Assembly: GCA_963667435.1 (NCBI GenBank) | Contig: OY763414.1 | Coordinates: 1,798,001-1,862,000 of the forward strand | Source: Marispirochaeta sp963667435 | Lineage (GTDB): Bacteria > Spirochaetota > Spirochaetia > JC444 > Marispirochaetaceae | Reading direction: 5' to 3' | DNA: 64,000 nt | Shown: positions 10,101 through 18,075 of the stretch, in pieces | Layout: every line of letters begins with the position of its first letter | Position numbering within the stretch: the stretch's first letter is position 1 | Position numbers and translations under genes: made by a program | Notes under the pieces: generated by a model | What the model saw: only the letters and a program-made list of their open reading frames with translations | Told to the model about the DNA's origin: nothing | Database searches by the model: none

Positions 10101-11043
10101 TGAAAGAAATATCGGACGGAGAAATATCAGCGAGATCTTGAGCATACCTGATAACATCCCGCTGCCCCTGAACGCTGGGAGCAGTGTATCCCGCTTTATT
10201 TGACCCGTCATTATTGGCTGCGGAAGCTTTTATAACTGCATAGATGTTATTATTTTCCTTAACAGCTTCAGAGAGCCTTTTCAGAACCACAACACCGCAA
10301 CCTTCACCAAGAACAGTCCCGTTGGCAGCCTCATCAAAGGTTCTCACAACACCATCGGGAGAAAATATTTCACCTTCCTTGTAGAGGTATCCCGGAATCT
10401 TCGGCTGCTGAAGACTTACACCTCCGCAGACAGCCGCATCGCATTGGTAGGTAAGCAGGTTCTGCACTCCCTGATGAATCGCAAGAAGCGAAGTTGAACA
10501 TGCTGACTGCAAAGTATAGCTGGGCCCGCGAAGATTCAGTTTATAAGCCACCCGGGTTGCCAGAAAATCTTTTTCATTACCGATAAAATTCTGAATCCCG
10601 ACATGTTCGATGAGAGCATGATTAGTATTCAGAAGCTCAAGAGCGTTTGCATAGTTATATCCGGCGCCGGCAAAAACCCCGACCAGCCCGGGATATGTGA
10701 AAGGATCAATGACAGCATCCCGGAGAGCCTGATATACCACTTCCAGAAAGATCCTCTGCTGAGGATCAATGGTTTTCGCTTCGTTCGGGGAATAGGAAAA
10801 AAAGGATTCATCAAAACTTTCTGCATTATCCAGGGCTCCAAGAGCGGGAACCAAGTTTGCTTTATGATACTCTTCTTCGGAAAATCCTGCTTTTTTGTAG
10901 TCCTCTTCCGAGTATTGACGGATGGAGCACTTCCCCTTAACCAAGTTCTCCCAGAATTTGTCTATTGAATCAGCTCCGGGAAATCGGCCGGCCATTCCGA
11001 TAACTGCGATCTCTTCAAAATCCTGATTCTCTATATCTGCCAC
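4114..11043 (-). CDS. Hybrid PKS-NRPS, KS-AT-ACP-C-A-PCP-TE (terminal module of line 2)
   Basis: A 2309-aa megasynthase. KS residues 11-435 (Cys182 in ACSTS, His318, His357); AT about 525-830 (Ser620 in GHSLGE, and PFHT at 717-720 in place of HAFH, so malonyl-type is likely); carrier around Ser938; C domain about 1000-1430 with PHIITDG at 1134-1140 (catalytic His1135 kept, first His is Pro); A domain about 1450-1945; PCP Ser1993; TE 2035-2309 with Cys2137 in GGECLGG, Asp2164 and His2286. The A-domain code reads by alignment as D-I-F-Q-V-G-G-I-Y, related to but not matching glycine codes. There is no KR, DH or ER. The gene starts at a GTG that shares a base with the stop of the upstream gene (TAGTG), implying coupled translation. 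The acidic N-terminus may dock to the basic tail of the FkbH protein. Confidence 0.95.
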   Translation of the reverse strand: MADIENQDFEEIAVIGMAGRFPGADSIDKFWENLVKGKCSIRQYSEEDYKKAGFSEEEYHKANLVPALGALDNAESFDESFFSYSPNEAKTIDPQQRIFLEVVYQALRDAVIDPFTYPGLVGVFAGAGYNYANALELLNTNHALIEHVGIQNFIGNEKDFLATRVAYKLNLRGPSYTLQSACSTSLLAIHQGVQNLLTYQCDAAVCGGVSLQQPKIPGYLYKEGEIFSPDGVVRTFDEAANGTVLGEGCGVVVLKRLSEAVKENNNIYAVIKASAANNDGSNKAGYTAPSVQGQRDVIRYAQDLADISPSDISFIETHGTGTSLGDVIEFSALKEVFASAANGRSCALGAVKPNVGHLDVAAGVTGFIKTCLALKNRKIPGQINIQKINSQFDIENSPFYIPVETVDWPTSSPNSRKAGVSSFGIGGTNVHLILEEYCEGGALTVNTRPVFIPVAAHTLQPLKEMTDSLTEAVNFGGAGTADVLTTLFPFAEYGDYRSGLVCSGGRAKTLFTEGMEPFKKKKHKNTVVLFPGQGTQYFGMGKEIYRENSVFRASFDTIAELVLKRHSLDIREIIFNSGEVSGKNLDSTSLTQISLFSVEYALYQVLLSLGVQPTHLSGHSLGEITAAAVSGVFTLEDAVDFIVIRGRCMEDGPDGGMIAVLAPAETALGYCGASVFPAVENGPGQSVLSCSKDSLDSLVDRLKYDGVRFVLLKNRVPFHTPLLEPGLEPLKEKLNSIQFGRLTLPVLSNLTGVWADESMLSAVYWLDQVTSPVKYRQNVDCLAALDDCLIIEAGPGHVLTGLCGSNKELAGAADFSSLLDSGTDADEYTGLLAAIGKLWACGTDISWKKLYGNLKTGRHIHLPPYCFKKSLYPVQRQTLSAERVVTRGRIAADAVTSDIPRTTGNRTLFEEITDVWKEVLGYDEIAPEADFFSLGGDSMSAGKVASLLIRRLSVDLEPVDIITNSTISELEQFLSMEMNFDKQESETTVLTISDTDIYDEEFLLPLPDSPKRLWFIHEYDSSSPAYNLAQTIDIKKDIQPALLQETVGLLTDRYDIFNLCIINKEGLPYLQRSGKKSDDYSFVDLSDEESPDDVCTNLIRLECAKTWTMEESPCYHFVLYKLRSDYFRLVLYIPHIITDGWSFNLFHKDIEYLYHQLEAGKSPVAKTPALEYLKFIRLGSTHISGNSDDLLGFWKDHVGENPGILQLPFDYPRPKSMHYTGDVLRFSFSPKTSAAIKQLSSDVSVSLFHLLVTLYAYVLHRYSNQEQIVIGIPDSNRTTPESREVAGFLLNTLPLTVDFTGVERLDELCHYVRSRYAQCIKHSGISLEKIIEGLDIPRYENINPLFQTMFAFQNYIDSDESSQFFQEIPDRGLSEYDLSAYLWERGGRIHGMFEYSNELFTEDTIKRIIDSFIHVADSFISDAAITLKLAHVVSGEEKKTLLSRANSHKVVFDSNRLYLDCLRAAVDKYGVKTAAGFEGRTISYADLHDHSSRLAGYLYLHGVKPKGLVAVYINRSIEMLVSVLAVLKTGCAYIPIDPHFPEDRIQLMLKDSGASHILTDSVVGKSLSKGQYEIIDVETDYEQIMAETGPLPPAAVSSEDRAYILYTSGSTGKPNGVQLSHRSLINFMHSMKKRPGIVPDDKVLALATLSFDISIFELLFPLLNGASIEIVPYETAIDPSRIIDTIKSAGITIAQATPATWQMLIQAGWKGKKGLKAVSGGEALSPDLSRELQQRGIDLWNGYGPTETTIYSSMYNLPGPDAEPLIGEPVDNTLFFILDEDRNLVPRGVPGELYIGGAGVSLGYLNRDELNEKRFLSNPFESSDGPVLYKTGDRVVDLGDGNYRYLERVDTQVKIRGFRIELGEIESVARSYSSVEGAVCLVKTFTNNDKRLILFLSSAGELDYDLFLQYLKERLPGYMVPSYFEVIDSLPMTPNGKIDRKRLPEINPGDFNSEEKQQPKTAAEWAAVKTWQNILGIEQIGLNDNFFALGGHSLLATRLIFEMNKTFKASWHLRDLFNHPTINGFLAGNSEIAADSIPLIFSVNKVTEGVPFFFVAGVYDDMYYSKHDTSAYEEDFLRYFNNIIVHIDMDLPLYGIRPRGIYRGETFNKDVQEMASDNIAAMKRLHPEGPYILGGECLGGVVAYEMVQQLKKAGDDVRVLILSDTVKTTFFFMIKYILIGYRRFLIRSIKKLLKAGFSRKGLMEFIASTIKYIPALLPLTPKNRETRRLLLGSSIYARKLIKYRPETLDSIVLLIINEVWNRKFPNLSWSTAELNNLDVRVVKGDHNTKLTTYGNMTGKIISDYVRQKN

Positions 11044-14000
11044 TACTTTCCCCGAACTCTTCTAAATCTGTTTTGTACACTTAAACGTTTTGTCCTGATA
11101 TCCATACTATCATCAATAAGGTTATCATCAATATGCCTAACTCTGTTTTTACCTGCTTTATCACGACAATGCTGTGCGAGGGTATGTACCGTTGGATATT
11201 TGAACAGATCAACAACCTCCAGTGATACCTGCTGTTCTTTTTCTAACAGTGAAAGTATCAGCGGAATCATCAGGGAGGTTCCTCCCAGTTCAAAAAAATT
11301 AGCATTATAGTTCTGTACCGGATTCTGCAGCACCCGTGACCATATAGATGCCACTGCAGCATCTTCTCCTTCAGAAACAGTCTCCAAACGATTTTCTTTT
11401 ATGTCAGATAATGCTGCTGCCTCCCGGGCAATATGAATAAAAAGCTTCTCATCAAGTACTGTATCGGAATGTTCTCTACTTTCTCTTTTTACCACCGTGT
11501 TACCTGCCTCAGTTTCCTCAGACTTGAAGTCTGCCAACTCACCGGTAAGGAAGAACGGGGGAACAGTAAACCCCGGGGATTCCGTCTCATTTCTGTATGT
11601 TGCAAAATAGTATTCCACCGAAAGGAAGGCCGGTTTATTGCGCCCCGTATTTATCAGCGAAAAATATACTTCGCTACAGCCATATTTTTCTGCATATCCT
11701 CCCAGAAAGGTATATAGCTTTTTTTCAATGCCCTTTCCCAGAGCCCTGCAGCTCAACATCAGATTTTTAACAACAATTCGGTTCTCCAGAGTTTCGAGCA
11801 GAACAGCTCCAACCATACCGTAATCGCCGAATTTATCAGATGCGGAAATAATAAAACCCGCGCAAGATCGGGATGTCAGGTAATCGTAAAGATCTGCCTC
11901 GCTGAAGGTTATGCCGGTAAAATTAAACTGGTTGACCCGGAGGGACAACTCACTCACCCGAGCTATATCCTCCCGAGCCATCTCGCGTATTTCGACCTTC
12001 AGTCCCAGACCGGCAAGAAAATCCTGCAGGCTTGCGGATGAGGATTCAACCTTCTTTCGTTCAACATTGGATTTGTAAAATATAGTCCGGGAATATCCGG
12101 AATCCATGTTACCCCGCATATTGAGAGGCCAGAGATTTTCCAGAATAGAGGCTCGGTTACTCTCTTTATCGGTGAAATTAAGAACAAATACTTCAGGAAT
12201 TGCAGCCTTGACTTCTGCACATTCCACCGGGTTGTCATCAATAAACAGGAAACTGTCGGGATTGAGGTTCAGCTCATCCGCAATGGAAAGAATGTTTTCC
12301 GACTTGTTCTTCCAGTTAACCCGCAACAGGGTAATGTTCTCCAGAGAAAGGATCATCTCTTCCCGTGCCGTAAAAACACGAAGTACATCATCTTCATTGT
12401 TCTTACTGTTCAGACAGAGGAGAATACCCTTCGATTCCAGGCGAACAAGTTGTTCCTGCAGTTCTCTGTATTCACTGGTAATCTGAACTCCCTCAACACC
12501 GTCTTCTCCGACAATTCCTTTCCAGAGGGTATTATCACAATCAAGCACAATTACCTTGCATGGTTTCCGCTGATACCCCCAGATATCCCTGGCTGCACAC
12601 ATTCCCAGAAAATTGAAAAAATCCATGGTATAAGGAATGTGAGCTGTTCTCATTGAAACAGGATCAATCACCTCATGAGGATATTGTTCCAAAAGAAAAT
12701 TGGACAGGACTGTCTGGATTCTGCCCTTAAACGCATCTCTGAACTCCATCTCTTTTCGACCGAAGAAGTCAGAGACAGTACCGTTGCTAATCAGTTCCCG
12801 GGAAGAAGGCAGAAAATAGACAAAAAGAGGTGAATGACTGTCGGCAAGATAATGTGAACAGGTCCGTGAAAACTCCTCCATGATTTCTTCTATTCTGGAT
12901 AGAGATTCCTCCGATGGAGAACCCTCATTCGGCTTGTATCCTGCCAGCCAGTCTTCCAAACGGAGCAGTACAACATTGAATCCATTTCTGTTAGCATTGC
13001 AGCGGGATACAGGATCAAGAAGCTCTTGAAAAACCTGATTATAGGGAGCCATCTCTACCCGGGAAAGCATATCTGCCATTCCAAGCCACCGCGAACAGGG
13101 CTCTTTTACCGGATCCGCTGTAAAATTGGAAACAAAGACTATATCGGTTACATATTGACTGCCTATCGGTTCAGTAAAAATCTCTGACCCGAAAGAAAGA
13201 GCCGTTTCCCTGACAGTTTCTACCAGTTGACGTATCAGCTCTTCCGGAAACAGGTTTCTCTTATATTTTATATTCCAGAAATCAGCTTCAGAGCCTTCTA
13301 TAATCTCAAAGGTCATATCAAACTGACCTTTCTGTTGAGAAATATAGCAGGGTTGAACCTCAAGACCATCAATGCTGATTATACGTTCTCCGGGAATAAC
13401 AAAATCAGCAAGATGCGTAGTTGCCTGGCGTGATATATAATTAAAGGCAATCTGAAACAGCGGATTTCTCCCATAGACCCTGGATGCCTGAACATCCTCG
13501 ACAACCAGACTGAAGGGGTACTCTGTTTGATCAACAACAATCTGAAAACGCTCATTTACTCCGGAGAGAATTTCATTACGTCCCCGGGTAAAATCTTCAT
13601 TGACCTGGAATAAAACCGGGTTGACATAGTACCCCGGAGCATGCCGGTACTTACTTTTTGCACGACCAGAGGTTAATACACCAAGGTTATAATTATTAAG
13701 ATTCAGAAGTTGATGCAGAGAAAGCTCGAAGGCAGAAAGTACAATCGCGGTTTTGGTTATTCCAAGATTTCGGGCAATGGTTTCTAATGCTGTTCGAGTC
13801 TCGGACTCAAGAAGTAAACCAAAGTTATCCCCTACCTCCTCCTGCTCTGTACTTCCTGAATGAGAATACTCAACCACATCCTTTGTACCGGCAAGAATCT
13901 CTTTCCATAACTTCTTGTGGCGTTCCCGTTCCCCTTCATTAGTCAGATACCTTAACTGCTCATCAATAAAATCGTGATATGTAGTCCAACTGCTGTTTTG

Positions 14001-14654
14001 AGCATCCTGAACAAGGTCTCGCCCTGAATACAGTCTGAAAAAATCAGCCAGGAAAGTATCAAGGGAAATTGCATCGCATACTATATGATGGAACACGAGG
14101 ACTATCAGAGATTCAGTCGCTTCGCTGGTAAACAAGGCAGTACGAAGGGGAAGATCTCTCTGCAGATTAAAAGGAAGTCTGCAGAATTCTGCTACTTCTG
14201 AGGATTTTTCCCAGGAAGCGGATCCTGATGTCCTGATGCGACTGAAAGGAACCTCACAGTTTTGCCGGATCCTTGTATACGGTGTGCCAGATGCCGACGC
14301 CGGGAAAATTGCACTCAACATCGGATGAACTTGAATCAGCCCTTTGAGGACCTCTGTAATTTTTCTTTCGTTACAATCTTCTGTAATTGAAAATGCAAGA
14401 ATCACGTTGTAGGAATCAGAACGGGGATTCATTTTTTGAAGAAACCATAAAGCCTGCTGATTTAATGATAATGCAGAAAACCTCGGGATTCCTTCCTTAA
14501 GATCCTGCAGGATGGCAGATTTATTATCTTGAACAAGAGCCTTAAGATCATCACTGAATGCTCCTGCGGGTGCTTTGAATTTTAACTTGTCCCCGTCCTT
14601 CCAGATCCTGATATTTTTAACAGCAAGTTCTTCATACAGTTTCCACAGACTCAT
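11043..14654 (-). CDS. NRPS-type module with FkbH loading domain: docking-C-FkbH-ACP
   Basis: A 1203-aa protein with an unusual layout. Residues 1-50 look like a TubC-type docking domain. Residues 58-480 form a condensation domain with an intact HHIVCDA motif (189-195). Residues about 500-1050 match an FkbH protein: an N-terminal region, a HAD phosphatase-like core with DCDNT (Asp705, Asp707) and FIDDNP (806-807), and a GNAT-like C-terminal region. FkbH proteins take 1,3-bisphosphoglycerate, release phosphate and put a glyceryl group on a carrier. The carrier follows (Ser1127 in LGGTS). FkbH thus occupies the place an A domain normally takes. The C-terminal tail is basic (NRFRRVRGK). It overlaps the MT-ACP gene by ATGA and the next gene by one base. 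Confidence 0.9.
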   Translation of the reverse strand: MSLWKLYEELAVKNIRIWKDGDKLKFKAPAGAFSDDLKALVQDNKSAILQDLKEGIPRFSALSLNQQALWFLQKMNPRSDSYNVILAFSITEDCNERKITEVLKGLIQVHPMLSAIFPASASGTPYTRIRQNCEVPFSRIRTSGSASWEKSSEVAEFCRLPFNLQRDLPLRTALFTSEATESLIVLVFHHIVCDAISLDTFLADFFRLYSGRDLVQDAQNSSWTTYHDFIDEQLRYLTNEGERERHKKLWKEILAGTKDVVEYSHSGSTEQEEVGDNFGLLLESETRTALETIARNLGITKTAIVLSAFELSLHQLLNLNNYNLGVLTSGRAKSKYRHAPGYYVNPVLFQVNEDFTRGRNEILSGVNERFQIVVDQTEYPFSLVVEDVQASRVYGRNPLFQIAFNYISRQATTHLADFVIPGERIISIDGLEVQPCYISQQKGQFDMTFEIIEGSEADFWNIKYKRNLFPEELIRQLVETVRETALSFGSEIFTEPIGSQYVTDIVFVSNFTADPVKEPCSRWLGMADMLSRVEMAPYNQVFQELLDPVSRCNANRNGFNVVLLRLEDWLAGYKPNEGSPSEESLSRIEEIMEEFSRTCSHYLADSHSPLFVYFLPSSRELISNGTVSDFFGRKEMEFRDAFKGRIQTVLSNFLLEQYPHEVIDPVSMRTAHIPYTMDFFNFLGMCAARDIWGYQRKPCKVIVLDCDNTLWKGIVGEDGVEGVQITSEYRELQEQLVRLESKGILLCLNSKNNEDDVLRVFTAREEMILSLENITLLRVNWKNKSENILSIADELNLNPDSFLFIDDNPVECAEVKAAIPEVFVLNFTDKESNRASILENLWPLNMRGNMDSGYSRTIFYKSNVERKKVESSSASLQDFLAGLGLKVEIREMAREDIARVSELSLRVNQFNFTGITFSEADLYDYLTSRSCAGFIISASDKFGDYGMVGAVLLETLENRIVVKNLMLSCRALGKGIEKKLYTFLGGYAEKYGCSEVYFSLINTGRNKPAFLSVEYYFATYRNETESPGFTVPPFFLTGELADFKSEETEAGNTVVKRESREHSDTVLDEKLFIHIAREAAALSDIKENRLETVSEGEDAAVASIWSRVLQNPVQNYNANFFELGGTSLMIPLILSLLEKEQQVSLEVVDLFKYPTVHTLAQHCRDKAGKNRVRHIDDNLIDDSMDIRTKRLSVQNRFRRVRGK

Positions 14655-15859
14655 ATTTCTCCTTCTTCATGTACTGAGTCCTGGAAATTGATATGTAAAC
14701 CATTCTCACTTTTCTGGATCAGATCTACCAACATACCGATATTAGTTTCTCCCAGAAGATAAACAGTAGATACACTAACCGCAAATGTTTTCTCAATTGT
14801 TTCTGTTAGGTCTATAGCGCTTATGGAATCTATACCAAGATGAATGAGAGTCTGTGAATTTAGATTTTCAACAGCAGTCAGATCCTGTTTTATCAGTCTT
14901 TCAATCTCATGTTTCAGGAAATTATTTATAGATTCGGGTGTTGTATCTGTAGCAGATGCGCTGTTCGGTTCTGCAATATGCTCTTCTGTGGTGGTTGTAA
15001 TTTTCTCTAACAGATCTTCATCCTTCAGAATTCCAGTGCAGAAAAAGAGGAGCCTCATAAAAGAGTGGTCTTCTATTGCCAGCAGATTGCGCCACTCCAC
15101 GGCAAGCTTATCAAAAACTTCAGGTTCAAGAAATCCGTTCTTTACCAGGACCATTCCAACTGCAGAACTTTCAGATTTCAGGAATGCTCTGTCACCGGAG
15201 AATTCGCTGTGTACAGTAACTGTCTGTAATTCAATATCAGAAAATCCATAATTTTTGAACAAAGTAGGCAATTTACGACCGATATATGGATCACCGCCTT
15301 CAGCGAGACGGGCATTGCAGTAAGCTTTATACAGTAAATCAAGGGACTCAACATCTGGAGTGGTTTTCAGATGCAGACTGAAATCATTATCAATAACAAA
15401 CAGTCTTCCTGCAGGCTTGAGAAGCTTTTTTAGAGCGATAAAAGAGGCCTTAACATTCGGAACATGCTCCAGGACCAGACGGATTACTATAGCATCAAAG
15501 GACCCAGGAGGAAATTCATTCTGTTCAATTGTTCCATGACAGACTGAGATGTTATCAATATTCTCATCGTGGAATGTTGTGTTCTGGTATGCACAGTAAG
15601 TACTGTCCATCTCAAGGGAAAAGAACTTTACGTTTGGATATTGCAATGCAAGCCGTTTGACAAGATGTCCCGGACCGCTGCCGCAGTCAAGAACGCTGGA
15701 CATATCAGCCATTCCATAGCAGTCATACAACAGACGTTCTTCTTCCCAGAACAGATCGACCTGTGCTTGAAGCCTCTTTATCTCATTATCAACATCTGAG
15801 GAGAAGAGACTTGATACATAAGAACCTGAACGGTCACTTTTCTCATCTACTTTACTCAT
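14651..15859 (-). CDS. SAM-dependent methyltransferase fused to acyl carrier protein
   Basis: A 402-aa didomain. The N-terminal part has a class I methyltransferase SAM site, VLDCGSGPGHL (residues 56-66), and a following acidic residue in FSLEMD. After a linker rich in Thr/Glu/Ala, residues about 315-390 form an acyl carrier domain with Ser345 in LGIDSIS, PKS-like rather than NRPS-like. O-methyltransferases next to FkbH and a free ACP are known from methoxymalonyl-ACP pathways, but the two dehydrogenases of that route are absent here, so a methylated glyceryl or other acyl unit is the safer guess. The gene has a strong ribosome site (GGAGGTG) and overlaps the FkbH gene by 4 bases. An 84-base gap separates it from the GtrA gene. 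Confidence 0.85.
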   Translation of the reverse strand: MSKVDEKSDRSGSYVSSLFSSDVDNEIKRLQAQVDLFWEEERLLYDCYGMADMSSVLDCGSGPGHLVKRLALQYPNVKFFSLEMDSTYCAYQNTTFHDENIDNISVCHGTIEQNEFPPGSFDAIVIRLVLEHVPNVKASFIALKKLLKPAGRLFVIDNDFSLHLKTTPDVESLDLLYKAYCNARLAEGGDPYIGRKLPTLFKNYGFSDIELQTVTVHSEFSGDRAFLKSESSAVGMVLVKNGFLEPEVFDKLAVEWRNLLAIEDHSFMRLLFFCTGILKDEDLLEKITTTTEEHIAEPNSASATDTTPESINNFLKHEIERLIKQDLTAVENLNSQTLIHLGIDSISAIDLTETIEKTFAVSVSTVYLLGETNIGMLVDLIQKSENGLHINFQDSVHEEGEI

Positions 15860-15943
15860 ATTCCTACACCTCCAGAATTCAGTAAGAACAGAGCCCTAAT
15901 ATAAAGCATTATGCACGGCAAAGGTAGCGAGTATGGTACTTTT

Positions 15944-16300
15944 TCATCCGAAAACAAAGTTTCGGTTTAATACATACCCGATGGCAGAATAAAAACACAT
16001 ACTTGCAATAACCCCTATCAACTCCTGAATATTCATTTTCTCAATTATATAGTACTGCACCAACTCAGTAGTAAGCAAAAGGGATAATGCAATAAACAAA
16101 AATTTGACAGCACGAACATATACTTTACCGGGAAGTGCCGCAAAGGTAAAACGCATATTCAGCACAAAGCTTACAGTGATTGCAATCACATAGCCTGTGG
16201 CGGTATACACCGGATATGAAACACCGGTCATTCGCACCAGAAAGACACTGGATAAAAAAACACCGGTATTTATAATTCCAACCATGCCGTAACGCAGCAT
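15944..16300 (-). CDS. GtrA-family membrane protein
   Basis: From the ATG at 16300 the product is 118 aa with four hydrophobic helices and the family pattern MLRYGMVGIINTGVF at the start and an NMRFTF block in the middle, then GYVLNRNFVF at the end. GtrA proteins help move or position polyprenyl-linked sugars made by GtrB-like enzymes. An upstream TTG at 16366 would lengthen it by 22 residues and overlap the deacetylase gene by 56 bases; I prefer the ATG, which matches the usual family start. Its neighbours include a GtrB-like glycosyltransferase, so they likely work together on the membrane. Confidence 0.8.
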   Translation of the reverse strand: MLRYGMVGIINTGVFLSSVFLVRMTGVSYPVYTATGYVIAITVSFVLNMRFTFAALPGKVYVRAVKFLFIALSLLLTTELVQYYIIEKMNIQELIGVIASMCFYSAIGYVLNRNFVFG

Positions 16301-16310
16301 AGTTAGAAGC

Positions 16311-17153
16311 TCAACTATTATTGCTTTTTTCAACTGAACAACCCTGCAACCCGTTGATATCAGCAAATGAAATAAGATCGATACCCGATTTCTGGAAATA
16401 TCCCTTGTTGTTTACAACTGTATCAAACTCATCTGCCCGTTGCCTGGTGTAGGAATCACCACACACGGCCTCACATTCACTACTGCAATAGCCGGGGTGC
16501 ATGGGAAATTCAAAAACTTCATGCCGGCTGAGACAGATTGATTTCTGTACACTCTCCAGAACACTTTCACGATCCGGATTATTGAAATAACTCTGTCCAA
16601 CTACCCGCACCTTGCGCTGAAGGGTTTTTCTCAAGTTTAAAACTGATAACAGGTCCAGAGCAGAAATTCTCGCAGCATTAATAACACCGATAGTCAGAGG
16701 ATTCTCAAAAGGGATTCTAACTGGAACCGAAAGCCCAAGAACATCGGCTGTTTTAAGAATATAATAAAAAAGAAAAGGGAGAAGATGAAAATTCTGATGT
16801 GAATCAATATGAGATACCGTAATACCGGCATTAAGCATCATATGAAACTGGGATTCTATCTCCTGTTTCACTTCTCGCCGTGATTCTCTATTCAACATGA
16901 TCTCTTTCATGAGACCGGGGAGATCCGGAAACCTTTTTCCAGTCCGTACAGAATGGCCGGATGTAATATTCAGATGTATCCCGCAGGCCTTGATCCCTTT
17001 TTCTTCCAGCAATTCCAGAGAGGAGGAAAAAGTTTCTTCCTTAACCATAAACGAGAAATCTGTTATGGCGCCCTTTTCGTGTGCATCCAGAATACCTGCA
17101 TCAACTGCTGGGCAGAAACCGAAATCGTCAGCGTTAATTATCAGCTTTTTCAA
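16311..17153 (-). CDS. ChbG/HpnK (YdjC) family carbohydrate deacetylase
   Basis: A 280-aa protein starting KKLIINADDFGFCPAVDAGI, the standard opening of ChbG/YdjC-type deacetylases, with the metal-site Asp pair in NADDFG, a GIHLNI motif near residue 76, and HIDSHQNFHL near residue 117 that supplies metal-binding histidines. FPMHPGYCSSE follows later. The family removes N-acetyl groups from sugars such as chitobiose or from hopanoid-linked glucosamine. The start is a TTG at 17153, overlapping the GT2 gene by 20 bases; ribosome site is weak. In this operon it may free an amino group on a sugar attached by the neighbouring glycosyltransferases, which is an inference. Confidence 0.87.
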   Translation of the reverse strand: MKKLIINADDFGFCPAVDAGILDAHEKGAITDFSFMVKEETFSSSLELLEEKGIKACGIHLNITSGHSVRTGKRFPDLPGLMKEIMLNRESRREVKQEIESQFHMMLNAGITVSHIDSHQNFHLLPFLFYYILKTADVLGLSVPVRIPFENPLTIGVINAARISALDLLSVLNLRKTLQRKVRVVGQSYFNNPDRESVLESVQKSICLSRHEVFEFPMHPGYCSSECEAVCGDSYTRQRADEFDTVVNNKGYFQKSGIDLISFADINGLQGCSVEKSNNS

Positions 17154-18075
17154 TAGTAATCACTTCATCAATAATATACTGCTGTGTGCCTTTTATCTCT
17201 GTATAGATCTGTCCGATATACTCGCCCATTACACCCATGAAGAAAAGCTGTATGCCGCCAAGCAGAAAAATTCCCCCGGCAAGAGTGGCAAAACCGGGAA
17301 TCGGTTGATGGTGAAACAGCTTTTCGCCAACAATATAAACTGTATACAGAATGCTCAGAAGAGAAAGAATAATACCAACAATCGATGCGAACCTGAGGGG
17401 TTTAATGGAAATTGATATGATGCTTTTCACAGCCAGCCGAATCAGATTACCAAGAGTAAACTTGGACTTCCCCTCTACTCTATCCAGAACATGATAGGTT
17501 AAGGTTGTAGCCTGAAATCCCAGGCGGTCCATGGCTCCGGCAAAGAAAAAGTTTTTTTCCTTCCTGTTCTTCAGCTCATCAGCAACTTTCCGACTGAACA
17601 CTTTGAAGTCAGAAAGATGAATATGGAATCCGGCTATGATATTTATCATCCTGGTAAACAGATCAGAACCAGCTTTCCTGCAGAAGGATGTTTTATAGTC
17701 AGACTTGAGAATATGAACGATATCAAATCCCTCTTGAAGTTTTGCATAAGCATTTAGAATTGCGTCAGGAGGCATTTGCAGATCACCATCGATAACAGCA
17801 CAATAATCAGCATCCGAGACATCGATACCGCATTTCACTGCCAGATCTTTCTTAAAATTCTTGCTGAATTTTACATATTTTATGCTCAACCGTTTATCCC
17901 GGTGCAAATTCCGAAAGAAATCAAAAGTTCCGTCTTTACTGCCGTCATCAACAAAAATTATTCTGGTACTAGTAAACCTGGGGACGACAGAGTTTGATAC
18001 TGCATCTATCACTTTTCCGATATTACCAAGTTCGTTGTGTATCGGAACTACAATATCAATACTATGCCTGTTCAT
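17134..18075 (-). CDS. Family 2 glycosyltransferase, GtrB/dolichol-phosphate-mannose-synthase-like
   Basis: A 313-aa protein with a GT-A fold start, IDIVVPIHNELGNIGKVIDA, IFVDDGSKDGT for nucleotide-sugar binding and VIDGDLQMPP carrying the DxD metal site. Two hydrophobic helices near residues 225-290 anchor the C-terminus. This layout is that of GtrB-type enzymes, which transfer a sugar from a nucleotide donor to polyprenyl phosphate on the cytoplasmic face. It overlaps the upstream GT87-like gene by 14 bases and the deacetylase by 20, so it belongs to one translational unit. Sugar identity cannot be read. Confidence 0.88.
   Translation of the reverse strand: MNRHSIDIVVPIHNELGNIGKVIDAVSNSVVPRFTSTRIIFVDDGSKDGTFDFFRNLHRDKRLSIKYVKFSKNFKKDLAVKCGIDVSDADYCAVIDGDLQMPPDAILNAYAKLQEGFDIVHILKSDYKTSFCRKAGSDLFTRMINIIAGFHIHLSDFKVFSRKVADELKNRKEKNFFFAGAMDRLGFQATTLTYHVLDRVEGKSKFTLGNLIRLAVKSIISISIKPLRFASIVGIILSLLSILYTVYIVGEKLFHHQPIPGFATLAGGIFLLGGIQLFFMGVMGEYIGQIYTEIKGTQQYIIDEVITIEKADN

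Noticed and set aside
16897..17415. A 172-aa plus-strand frame across the deacetylase and GT2 genes
   Set aside because: Both genes below it show intact catalytic motifs on the minus strand; the plus frame has no recognisable sequence.
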